Below, in pieces: positions 1-6,372 of a DNA stretch of 21,898 nucleotides (the stretch's first letter is position 1; every line of letters begins with the position of its first letter). The notes below the pieces were generated by a model. The model searched no databases. It saw nothing but the letters and a program-made list of their open reading frames with translations, and was not told the origin of the DNA. A program made the position numbers and the translations under genes. Source of the stretch: Candidatus Bipolaricaulota bacterium (GTDB lineage: Bacteria; Bipolaricaulota; Bipolaricaulia; RBG-16-55-9); NCBI GenBank assembly GCA_015487455.1, contig WFPR01000099.1:1-21898 (forward strand), written 5' to 3'.

Positions 1-381
1 GCCCAGCGAGGCGAAGGCCGCGCCGGGGCAGACCCCCGACAGCCCCCAGCCGACCCCGAAGATCGCCGCCCCGCCGACCACCCGCGGCCGGAACGTGAGC
101 TTGCGGGGCTGGTAGCGGCGGCCCGTGAGCGGGGCCACGGCGCGCCCGAGCAGCCGCGGCCCGACGTGGAAGCCCAGCATCGCCACGACCACCGCGACGC
201 CCATCACCACCAGCAGCCCGAGGTCGTCCAGCTGGAGGAAGTCGAGCACGACCTCCGGGCGGGCCATCCCGCTGTAGGCCAGCCCGAACCCGAAGAGCAC
301 CCCCCCGGTGTAGACCGCCGGGAGCCGCCAAGCGCTCCCCTTCGTCCCGTTCGCGCTCGCGTTCATAATATGGGCACGCAT
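1..381 (-). CDS. YeeE/YedE-family sulfur transport half-protein (partial, C-terminus outside window)
   Basis: The 127 readable codons encode a small polytopic membrane protein of the YeeE/YedE (thiosulfate/sulfur-compound permease) superfamily, the DUF6691-like half. Visible family signatures are VLFGFGLAYSGMARPEVVLDF near the N-terminus and GGAAIFGVGWGLSGVCPG at the end. The second carries the conserved Cys in the G-x-C-P-G turn that in this family is thought to relay sulfur. The ATG at 381-379 is preferred: it has GGTGAGG about 10 nt upstream and lies 4 nt after the stop of the preceding gene. The in-frame ATG at 366 has no ribosome site. It is the third gene of a sulfur operon, after the rhodanese/MBL fusion and another YeeE half, so the two halves probably form one transport unit in the inner membrane. 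Family assignment is firm; the exact substrate is inferred. Confidence 0.88.
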   Translation of the reverse strand, partial: MRAHIMNASANGTKGSAWRLPAVYTGGVLFGFGLAYSGMARPEVVLDFLQLDDLGLLVVMGVAVVVAMLGFHVGPRLLGRAVAPLTGRRYQPRKLTFRPRVVGGAAIFGVGWGLSGVCPGAAFASLG

Positions 382-385
382 CGCG

Positions 386-850
386 TCAGGGCCTCACCCC
401 CAGCGCTTCCACCAGGTGGGCCGTGAGGATCGCCACCCCCACGAACGTGACGACGGCGCTCAGCGAGACGGGCGAGAGCGACCCGAGGCCGCAGACCCCG
501 TGGCCCGAGGTGCAGCCCAGGCCGAGCCGGGCGCCGAACCCGATGAGCAGCCCGCCGACGAGGAGCCGCCACGGCTGCACCCCCGTGACCCACGCGCCGC
601 CCTGGACGGCCACGGCGTAGAGGGCCGCGCCCGAGATCATCCCCAGCAGCAACGCCACCCGCCAGTCCCGCTCGGCCGCGTCCTCGCGAAACCACCTCAG
701 CCGCGAGACGTACGACCAGAGGGCGTCCAGGATCGAGCTGGCCCCCGCGATGTAGCCCGTCAGCACGAAGATCAGGGCCACGCCCAACCCCACGAACAGC
801 CCCCCGATCGCGTACGGCCAGACCCCGTTCGGGAACAGCTCCGCGATCAT
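386..850 (-). CDS. YeeE/YedE-family sulfur transport half-protein
   Basis: A 154-residue inner-membrane protein with about four hydrophobic segments. The segment GARLGLGCTSGHGVCGLGS (residues about 106-124) is the signature of YeeE/YedE proteins and contains two Cys, one in the G-C-T-S-G-H-G loop. Full YeeE permeases are about 350 residues; here and in the next gene the fold appears split into two short proteins, a known arrangement often found beside persulfide dioxygenases. The ATG at 850 follows purine-rich GGGAGGAGGG and GAGG stretches. It is separated by 63 nt from the upstream rhodanese/MBL gene and by 4 nt from the downstream half. Known for the family: uptake of thiosulfate or sulfane sulfur. 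Inferred here: delivery of sulfur to, or export from, the rhodanese/dioxygenase. Confidence 0.9.
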   Translation of the reverse strand: MIAELFPNGVWPYAIGGLFVGLGVALIFVLTGYIAGASSILDALWSYVSRLRWFREDAAERDWRVALLLGMISGAALYAVAVQGGAWVTGVQPWRLLVGGLLIGFGARLGLGCTSGHGVCGLGSLSPVSLSAVVTFVGVAILTAHLVEALGVRP

Positions 851-913
851 CGCCGCCTCAGCCCTCCTCCCGCTTCTTCTTCTTCTTTGAGCGCGACGTC
901 AAGATCAAGAGCG

Positions 914-2119
914 CTACGCGGGCTGATAGGCTTGGGCCAGCGCGCAGACGTTGCGGCCCAGCTCCAGCTCCTGGGCCTTCGCCTCGTCGGGCAGGAGCAG
1001 CCCGAGGTTCACCCGCTTGATGTCCACGTACTCGGGCGGGAACTCCGGCAGGCTGTTCAGGATGTACTCGACGAACGCCCGCTCGCCCTCCTGCACCTTC
1101 CGAAGGCCCTCGTTCTTCGCCTTCAGCTCGCCGAGGGGCGCGGCGAAGAGCCCCTCATCGTTGGCCTCGCGGGGGTGGGCGTAGTGGCCCGGCAGCACGA
1201 TCGTGGCCTCGGGCAGCTCCAAAAGCTTCTTCAGCGAGCGGTGGTGCAGGGGGGCCCACGCCTCGCCCCGGCCCCCGAGGTCGGGCCGCGCGATCGAGTC
1301 GATGAAGACGCTGTCGCCCGTGAGCAGGTAGCGCCCCTCGACGAGGAAGGCCATGTTCCCCAGGGTGTGGCCGGGGATGTGCAGCGCGATCAGCTCCGCG
1401 GAGCCCACCCGGATCGCCTGCCCGTCCCGCAAGTAGTCAAAGGGGATCGTCGCCGGGAGGACGTCGATCGGGTGAATGCCGTCGTACGGGTGCAGGTGGT
1501 ACGGCACGCCCAGCTTCTGGGCGAGCGCGGGGCCGCCGCTGATGTGGTCCGCGTGGGCGTGGGTGTCGAGCACCCGCTCGAGGCGCAGCCCCTTTTGCTC
1601 CGCGAGCTGGGTGTACTCGTCGAGGTGGCGCAGCGGGTCGACCACCACGGCCCGCCCCTGCGACGCAACCACGTAGCTCAGGCACCCCCGCGCCGGGCGC
1701 GCGATCTGGTAGATCGCCAAGTCGGGCGACTCGGCCACCGTCTGGATCTCGTAGAAGCGCCCCCACGCCTCCATGCCGCCCTCCAGGTGCTCGGCGGCGA
1801 CGCCCAGCTCCCTGAGGGCTTGGGCCACGTGCGCCGACGTCACCCCCCGCGCGCAGACCACCACGACGGGCTTGTCCTGGGGGAGTTTTTCCCTCAGGCG
1901 CGCCTCGACGTAGCGCTTGACCTGCTCGACTTGATGGGGGGCCTGCGCCGGGTCGGTGGGGTCGCCCTCCGGGGCCATCTCCGCGTACGGGACGTTCATG
2001 AACTCCAGGGGGCGCCTCGCCTCGATCCGCCAGCGCCGGACGTCCTCGGGCCGCCGGACGTCCAGCAACAGCAACGCCTCGCCCCGATCCAACTTCGCCT
2101 TCAGCGCCTTGACGTCCAT
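914..2119 (-). CDS. Rhodanese / persulfide dioxygenase-like metallo-beta-lactamase fusion
   Basis: A 401-residue cytoplasmic protein. Residues 1-125 form a rhodanese domain with the active-site Cys in VCARGVTS (C89), for transfer of sulfane sulfur. Residues about 135-401 are a metallo-beta-lactamase domain of the ETHE1/persulfide dioxygenase type, with THAHADH (H187, H189, D191, H192), H251 in PGHT, D269 in TGDS and H312 in PGHY. The tail EYILNSLPEFPPEYVDI is typical of this subfamily. Known chemistry: GSSH or a similar persulfide plus O2 gives sulfite. Fusions with rhodanese are known, but the commonly described one has rhodanese at the C-terminus; here it is N-terminal. The ATG at 2119 is chosen over an in-frame GTG at 2125 because AAAGGAGG (2134-2127) is 7 nt from the ATG and only 1 nt from the GTG. 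First gene of the sulfur operon. The substrate (glutathione, another thiol, or H2S-derived persulfide) is not determined. Confidence 0.9.
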   Translation of the reverse strand: MDVKALKAKLDRGEALLLLDVRRPEDVRRWRIEARRPLEFMNVPYAEMAPEGDPTDPAQAPHQVEQVKRYVEARLREKLPQDKPVVVVCARGVTSAHVAQALRELGVAAEHLEGGMEAWGRFYEIQTVAESPDLAIYQIARPARGCLSYVVASQGRAVVVDPLRHLDEYTQLAEQKGLRLERVLDTHAHADHISGGPALAQKLGVPYHLHPYDGIHPIDVLPATIPFDYLRDGQAIRVGSAELIALHIPGHTLGNMAFLVEGRYLLTGDSVFIDSIARPDLGGRGEAWAPLHHRSLKKLLELPEATIVLPGHYAHPREANDEGLFAAPLGELKAKNEGLRKVQEGERAFVEYILNSLPEFPPEYVDIKRVNLGLLLPDEAKAQELELGRNVCALAQAYQPA

Positions 2120-2126
2120 GACCACG

Positions 2127-2134
2127 CCTCCTTT
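2127..2134 (-). promoter_or_regulatory. Ribosome binding site that decides the start of the rhodanese/MBL gene
   Basis: AAAGGAGG on the minus strand, 7 nt before the ATG at 2119. The earlier in-frame GTG at 2125 directly abuts it and is excluded by this spacing. Confidence 0.85.
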
Positions 2135-2143
2135 CGACCGGGC

Positions 2144-2172
2144 ATTATACTCTACCGGGTACCCTATTTCAA
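2144..2172 (-). promoter_or_regulatory. Sigma-70-like promoter of the sulfur operon
   Basis: Minus-strand -35 TTGAAA (2172-2167), a 17-bp spacer and a consensus -10 TATAAT (2149-2144). The predicted start of transcription is near 2137, leaving a short leader of about 18 nt that carries the ribosome site. The spacer contains the perfect palindrome GGGTACCC (2157-2164), a possible repressor half-site arrangement. Confidence 0.8.
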
Positions 2173-2191
2173 GGGGCGGGAGGCGCTCCCG

Positions 2192-2716
2192 TCACGGGTC
2201 GTACAGGTGGACGAGCTGGGCCAGCGCCCCGGGCTTGTCGTCGAACTCGACGTTGCGGTGGCAGATTAAGTGCACGTTCTTCCCGATGATCGCGGGGCCC
2301 GACTCGCCGTACAGCTCGGCCAGCTTGCGGATCGTCTGCACCAGGGGCTTGTGGACCCGCGAGTGGGCCACCTCCACCATGTCCTTCGTCTGCCAGTCGC
2401 AGACCTTCACGTCGTAGTAGCGCAAGGCTCGATTGAACACCAGGCACCACGTCGGGACGCCCTTGCGCTGGGCGTCCGTCAGGGGTTTCGACTTGGCCGT
2501 GGCGTCCACGATGGTGATCTCGCCGCCGCACAGCAGGTGGATCACGGCCCGATACGGCATCGAGTCGATGCGGAAGTAGCCCAGCTTCTTGTGGTGGGCG
2601 AACTGGCTCTGGAAGTAGCAGACGTCGTCGTGCGGGTACGCCAGGCCGTTGCGCATGTTGGCCAGCACGAGGTTGCGCTTCGGGAGCGCCCAGCGCTTCC
2701 CCTGGCCCCGACCCAT
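2192..2716 (-). CDS. Conserved-looking protein of unknown function, 174 residues
   Basis: I do not recognise the family. The protein is soluble, with no signal peptide or membrane helix. It has a basic N-terminus (MGRGQGKRWALPKRN) and is rich in His and Tyr. Five Cys are spread at residues 33, 63, 91, 106 and 152 without a CxxC pair, so no classical zinc ribbon is seen. The ATG at 2716 has GAGGGAGG about 8 nt upstream on the minus strand. Composition is that of a genuine coding sequence, with varied amino acids and Trp, Tyr, Phe and Cys spread along its length. It ends 20 nt before the -35 of the sulfur operon promoter, so it may read into that operon, and it is divergent from serC. A role with either neighbour is speculation. 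Confidence 0.72.
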   Translation of the reverse strand: MGRGQGKRWALPKRNLVLANMRNGLAYPHDDVCYFQSQFAHHKKLGYFRIDSMPYRAVIHLLCGGEITIVDATAKSKPLTDAQRKGVPTWCLVFNRALRYYDVKVCDWQTKDMVEVAHSRVHKPLVQTIRKLAELYGESGPAIIGKNVHLICHRNVEFDDKPGALAQLVHLYDP

Positions 2717-2800
2717 CGCGATCGCCTCCCTCGTCCTCGCCCGCTCCGGTCCCGTCTCCGTGGCTTGGTCCTGAGCGAAGCTCGCGCCCGCGAGGGCGGG

Positions 2801-2811
2801 ATTGTATCATA
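2801..2811. promoter_or_regulatory. AT-rich -10-like element between divergent genes
   Basis: The otherwise G+C-rich 165-bp gap between the unknown gene (minus) and serC (plus) contains one AT-rich patch. It reads TATCAT on the plus strand (2805-2810), and TATGAT (2811-2806) and TACAAT (2806-2801) on the minus strand. No convincing -35 is seen at the right distance on either strand, so this is only a candidate core promoter for both genes. Confidence 0.3.
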
Positions 2812-2881
2812 CGGGCTCACGGGTGCGCCCACGACCCAACTCCATCACGCGAGGACGACGAGGAGGCCGAAGCGAGACGAG

Positions 2882-4015
2882 ATGGGGACGAACGCCAAAC
2901 CCAAGGAGCGCGTCTACAACTTCAACCCCGGCCCGGCGGCCCTGCCCCTCCCCGTGTTGGAGCGGGTGCGCGACGAGCTGCTCAGCTTCGAGGGGACCGG
3001 GCTCTCCATTCTGGAGACGAGCCACCGCAGCCCTGAGTATAAACGGGTCCACGAGGGCGCGATGGCGGCCCTCCGCCGGCTGCTGCGCGTCCCCGACGGC
3101 TACGAAGTGCTGTTCTTGGGCGGCGGGGCGACGCTCCAGTTCGCGATGGTCGCCTTAAATCTCCTAGAGCCCGGCCGCCCCGGCGACTACTTGTTGACGG
3201 GCCGCTGGAGCCAAAAGGCCCTCCAGGAGGCCCAGAAAGCCCTGGGGTTGCTGGGAGAGGGGCATCGCGTTCGGGCGATCTGGTCGAGCGAGGTCACGGA
3301 CTACGACCGGGTCCCCCGGCCCGACGAGGTCCGCGTGAGCCCCGACGCGTCCTATCTGCACTACACGAGCAACAACACCATCGCGGGGACCCAGTTCCAC
3401 TACGTCCCCGAGGTGCCCGAGGGCGTCCTTCTGGTCTGCGACGCCTCCTCGGACATCGCCTCGCGGCCCCTCGACCTCGGGCGCTTCGACTTGATCTACG
3501 CGGGGGCCCAGAAAAATCTGGGTCCGGCGGGCGTCACGGTCATCATCGCGAGCCCCCAGGCGCTCGAGCGCTCGCGAAGGCGGGCGCGGCCCAGCCTGCT
3601 GAGCTACGCGGCCGTCGCCGAGAAGGCGTCGCTCCTGAACACCCCGCCCGTCTTCGCCGTCTACGTCGTGAAGCTCGTCGCCGAGCACTATTTGGCGGAG
3701 GGGGGCCTCGAGGCGCTGGCGGAGCGCAACGAGCAAAAGGCCCGCCTGCTGTACGGCGCGATCGACGGCTCTGGAGGGTTTTATCGGGGGTGCGCCCGGC
3801 CCGAGAGCCGCTCGCGCATGAACGTCACCTTCCGCCTCCCCTCCGAGGGGTTGGAAGCGAAGTTCGTCGAGGAGGCGGAGCGGGAGGGGCTCGTCGGGCT
3901 GAAGGGCCACCGCTCCGTCGGGGGGATTCGGGCCTCGCTCTACAACGCCGTGCCCCTGGAGGCCGTCGAGGCCCTCGTCGCGTTCATGCGGGAGTTCCAG
4001 CGGCGACACGGCTGA
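2882..4015 (+). CDS. serC: Phosphoserine aminotransferase
   Basis: A 377-residue PLP-dependent class V aminotransferase. It converts 3-phosphohydroxypyruvate and glutamate to phosphoserine and 2-oxoglutarate in serine synthesis, and in many bacteria also acts in the PLP pathway. Landmarks are YNFNPGPAALP at residues 12-22, SHRS (H48, R49, substrate phosphate contacts in the family), GGGATLQFAMV (80-90) and the PLP lysine K211 in GAQKNLGPAG. GGIRASLYNA near the C-terminus (R350) is the typical carboxylate-binding region. Length is normal for the family. The ATG at 2882 is chosen because the protein starts shortly before the conserved YNFNPGPA; a GAGGAGG lies about 15 nt upstream, farther than usual. 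No serA or serB is adjacent, so it appears monocistronic. Confidence 0.95.
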   Translation: MGTNAKPKERVYNFNPGPAALPLPVLERVRDELLSFEGTGLSILETSHRSPEYKRVHEGAMAALRRLLRVPDGYEVLFLGGGATLQFAMVALNLLEPGRPGDYLLTGRWSQKALQEAQKALGLLGEGHRVRAIWSSEVTDYDRVPRPDEVRVSPDASYLHYTSNNTIAGTQFHYVPEVPEGVLLVCDASSDIASRPLDLGRFDLIYAGAQKNLGPAGVTVIIASPQALERSRRRARPSLLSYAAVAEKASLLNTPPVFAVYVVKLVAEHYLAEGGLEALAERNEQKARLLYGAIDGSGGFYRGCARPESRSRMNVTFRLPSEGLEAKFVEEAEREGLVGLKGHRSVGGIRASLYNAVPLEAVEALVAFMREFQRRHG

Positions 4016-4016
4016 G

Positions 4017-4034
4017 TTGAGTTAATTGAGTTAA
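4017..4034. repeat. Perfect tandem 9-bp repeat between convergent genes
   Basis: TTGAGTTAA occurs twice head to tail (4017-4025 and 4026-4034), directly after the serC stop. The second copy supplies the TAA stop of the convergent gene on the minus strand. No hairpin terminator is visible in this 15-bp gap. Confidence 0.85.
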
Positions 4035-4954
4035 GTCGCAGGGCACCCGGAGTTCCCTGGGTCGCCGGGGACGGTGGGACAGCGATCCTCGTCGTCCGGG
4101 ACGCCGTCTCCGTCCCGATCGGACTTGTCAGCCCCCTCCGGGATGAGCTTATTCAGGGAGGGGAGTCGCGCGATCGCGCTCTCGCCCTCGCCCGCGCGGG
4201 GGTTCAGCCCGTGGCTCACGAAGATCCCCGCCAGCTGCCACTGCCCTCCTCGGCGGACGAAGACCGGCGCCCCATGCACCGCGCTGTTGCCGACGATCGC
4301 ATCCAGATCCACGTCGATCGTGAAGAAGCCCTGTTGAACGCTTGTGACACGCGCGGTTCGCTCCTCGAAGCGCCCGGGTCTCGTCAGGTCGGGTTCCACG
4401 AGAACGGCCACCACCACGGACTCGCCCACCTCGACGTCGGTGGCGATGGGGATCGCCCGCACCAGGCGGCGGCGTTGCTCCTGGAGCACCGCGTAGGTGG
4501 GCGTCCGGCGCAGGACCTTCACCGGGACCCCGGTCCCCCTAGCAAGGGCGTTCACATCGAGGCGATCGATGAAGTAGTGAAACGTGATGGGGGTCCCGCT
4601 CGGGACGTTGGGCGGCTCCTCAGAGCTGTAGAAGAACTCCGGGTTGATGTGGTGCTGCTCGATGAGCCAGAACCCCGCGGAGGAGGTCCCCTTGACGGCC
4701 GTCCCCGTCACGGTCTGGATGAAGTTGACCTGAACGCGGGTGGTGCCCACCGTGGAATAGTACCGGGCCACGATGTGCCACTGGCGCACGTTCTGCGCGT
4801 ACTGCGCCAGGGGACCGGAGCCCTGGCCCCAGACCTCGAGCGGTCCCTCCCCAGGCCCAAGAAGCAAGAACGCCACCCCGAGCAGGAGCCCGGCCCTCAC
4901 GACCGCCGTTGTCCACGCCCCCCTCCCTGCCCTCCGCGCTCGATCGATGGACAT
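4031..4954 (-). CDS. Exported degenerate trypsin/HtrA-like protein with a thrombospondin type 3-like calcium tail
   Basis: A 307-residue protein. Residues 1-45 form a signal peptide with a basic start and the hydrophobic core VVRAGLLLGVAFLLLG. Residues about 60-250 read like a chymotrypsin-fold (HtrA-type) domain: TSSAGFWLIE matches the entry to the first barrel, TYAVL the DLAVL strand, PIATDVEVGESVVVAVL the second barrel, and GNSAVHGAPVFVRRGGQWQ the active-site loop. The triad looks lost. The TNAH stretch is replaced by INPEFF, the Asp of DLAVL is T153, and GNSGGP is disrupted to GNS-AVH-GAP (S224 may remain). The C-terminal segment DRDGDGVPDDEDRCP...SGCP (residues 279-305) is a thrombospondin type 3-like calcium motif with a Cys pair (C292, C304). 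GGAGGG lies 6 nt before the chosen ATG. Fold assignment is by eye; the function is probably binding rather than proteolysis. Confidence 0.72.
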   Translation of the reverse strand: MSIDRARRAGRGAWTTAVVRAGLLLGVAFLLLGPGEGPLEVWGQGSGPLAQYAQNVRQWHIVARYYSTVGTTRVQVNFIQTVTGTAVKGTSSAGFWLIEQHHINPEFFYSSEEPPNVPSGTPITFHYFIDRLDVNALARGTGVPVKVLRRTPTYAVLQEQRRRLVRAIPIATDVEVGESVVVAVLVEPDLTRPGRFEERTARVTSVQQGFFTIDVDLDAIVGNSAVHGAPVFVRRGGQWQLAGIFVSHGLNPRAGEGESAIARLPSLNKLIPEGADKSDRDGDGVPDDEDRCPTVPGDPGNSGCPAT

Positions 4955-4993
4955 GCGGTTCCCTCCTTCCTCCTTTCTTTCCCGCTCAACTTG

Positions 4994-5013
4994 AGCACCG
5001 TAAAGCACCGTAA
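4994..5013. repeat. Perfect tandem 10-bp repeat at a promoter
   Basis: AGCACCGTAA is present twice head to tail (4994-5003 and 5004-5013), one helical turn apart. It lies just downstream of, and touching, the predicted -10 of the gene on the minus strand. A small palindrome CTCAA-C-TTGAG (4985-4995) overlaps its edge. The placement over the predicted transcription start suits a repressor site. Confidence 0.8.
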
Positions 5014-5042
5014 GAGTAGACCAGGCTGGCCTTCGGTGTCAA
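5013..5042 (-). promoter_or_regulatory. Predicted promoter of the degenerate protease-like gene
   Basis: Minus-strand TTGACA, a perfect -35 (5042-5037), an 18-bp spacer, and the weak -10 TACTCT (5018-5013). The predicted start is near 5006, giving a leader of about 50 nt that ends in AAAGGAGGAAGGAGGG. Confidence 0.5.
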
Positions 5043-5109
5043 ACGCGCGCCCGACCTGTCCCGGAGCGATTGGGGCACGGCGGAAGCTCGATCGACCCCT
5101 TCACGCCGC

Positions 5110-5129
5110 GGGGGGGGGGTGAAACCCCC
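5110..5129. repeat. Ten-G tract with short hairpin
   Basis: A run of ten G (5110-5119) is followed by TGAAA and five C (5125-5129), so a GGGGG/CCCCC stem can form. It lies about 65-80 bp upstream of the next gene on the plus strand. Long homopolymers of this type can vary in length by slippage. Confidence 0.7.
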
Positions 5130-5192
5130 TTGCCCACCCCGGTGTATGTTTAGCGAAGCGCGCAGTTGCACAGAGCAAGGAGGCGATGCACC

Positions 5193-6260
5193 ATGCGTGC
5201 AAGCTCGTGGCCCGAAGCGTTGGCCAAGGGGTTGCTCATCGGGGTGCTCAGCGCGGCGTTGGTCTTCGGGGGCCCGTTCGGCCCAGGGTCGCTGTTCCCC
5301 CAAATGGCCATAGCCCAGACGCCCCAACCGTCTCAGCCACCCGCCCAAGCGGGGTTACCCCCTGAAGCCCAACAGGTCGGCCAGTGGCTCGCCCAGCACG
5401 CCCGGGTCATCTGGCCGGGAGATCCCCAGTTCGCGCTCTTGCACGCCCGCTGGACCCAGCTCGTGGGAGCCCAAGGGCTCGCGCCTCAGGGGCTACAAGC
5501 ACAGCCAACGGGGCAGCCCATCGCGCTGGGCTCCGCGACCTTCACGCCCTTTGCCGAGGCTGCCCAGCTGAACCTGAGCCAGCTGGCCCAACAGGGCCGC
5601 GCCGTCCTGCTGGGGACCCTCCAGCTGCCCGCCGGGGCCCAGCTCCAGGGGCATCCCCTCCCTCAGCAGCTCGTCCTCGGGGCCATGCCCGGCTCCCTGG
5701 TCATCGTGATCCTCGACCCCAGCGCTGGGACGGTCATCGCGTTCATCTGGCTCCCGAGCTTCGTGCTGCTCTGGTGGCCGTTCTTCCCGCCGATTTACTG
5801 CGTGTACCTCATCCTGTACTGGGTCTTCCTCGTCGTGCCGGGCCCTGGACCGGGCCCGGGGCCGTGGCCTTGGCCCTGGTGGCCTTGGCCGTTCCCCGCG
5901 CCCGGACTCGCCTGCCCCGCGCTCCCGAGCAGCGTCCCCGTCAGCGTCAGCGTCGGCAGCGGCGCGACCCTGATCAGCCTGACGGGCGCGTTCGCGCTCC
6001 GGGAGGGCGGCCTCGACTTCATGGGACGCCCCACGATCCTGGTGCAGTCGCTCGGCCCCTCGCTGACGTTCTCGTCGGTGAGCGCGGGCTTCGTGCAATG
6101 GGGCGCCGTCGGAGGCAGCTCGACGGGCCGCGCCAAGCTCCCCACCTCGGGGCCGTTCCGCCTGCTCGTCCAGGGCGGCGGCAAGACCGCCTGCCTCCAG
6201 GGCACCGTCTCCGGCTGGTTCTTCCCCGCCATGATCACCGGCACGCTGTACCACAACTGA
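5193..6260 (+). CDS. Exported Pro/Trp-rich protein with hydrophobic core, unknown function
   Basis: A 355-residue protein that I cannot assign to a family. Residues 1-41 form a signal peptide (LLIGVLSAALVF core, likely cleavage after AIA in QMAIAQ). Residues 42-165 are Gln/Ala/Pro-rich with amphipathic stretches. Residues 168-215 form one or two hydrophobic segments, VIAFIWLPSFVLLWWPFFPP and YCVYLILYWVFLVV. Residues 216-237 are a low-complexity PG and PW run (PGPGPGPGPWPWPWWPWPFP). Residues 240-355 look like a beta-rich domain with Cys 241 and 334. AAGGAGG lies 9 nt before the ATG at 5193, which excludes the earlier TTG in frame. It is divergent from the degenerate protease-like gene and convergent with the acidic-tail gene. 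No clear promoter is seen in the 238-bp upstream gap. A surface or envelope protein is the most that can be inferred. Confidence 0.8.
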   Translation: MRASSWPEALAKGLLIGVLSAALVFGGPFGPGSLFPQMAIAQTPQPSQPPAQAGLPPEAQQVGQWLAQHARVIWPGDPQFALLHARWTQLVGAQGLAPQGLQAQPTGQPIALGSATFTPFAEAAQLNLSQLAQQGRAVLLGTLQLPAGAQLQGHPLPQQLVLGAMPGSLVIVILDPSAGTVIAFIWLPSFVLLWWPFFPPIYCVYLILYWVFLVVPGPGPGPGPWPWPWWPWPFPAPGLACPALPSSVPVSVSVGSGATLISLTGAFALREGGLDFMGRPTILVQSLGPSLTFSSVSAGFVQWGAVGGSSTGRAKLPTSGPFRLLVQGGGKTACLQGTVSGWFFPAMITGTLYHN

Positions 6261-6278
6261 CGCTTAAACCAACCCAAA

Positions 6279-6318
6279 ACCAAAGGGAGGAGCCGACGCG
6301 TCGGCTCCTCCCTTTGGT
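6279..6318. terminator. Perfect 40-bp palindrome, probable bidirectional terminator
   Basis: The left arm ACCAAAGGGAGGAGCCGACG (6279-6298) is followed at once by its exact reverse complement (6299-6318). It lies between two convergent genes (stops at 6260 plus and 6373 minus), which fits a shared terminator. Neither side has a clear U-tract. A short A-rich stretch (6271-6280) would give some U residues to minus-strand transcripts. Confidence 0.65.
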
Positions 6319-6372
6319 CCACTCGTCCGTCCTGTCCCACACGCCCCAGCGACGGCCTACGCCAACGCCGGG

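Noticed and set aside
416..2269. 617-codon open frame on the plus strand
   Set aside because: Antisense to the rhodanese/MBL gene, which has all catalytic motifs. The product is Arg/Pro/His/Gln-rich with no domain, as expected for a shadow in very G+C-rich DNA.
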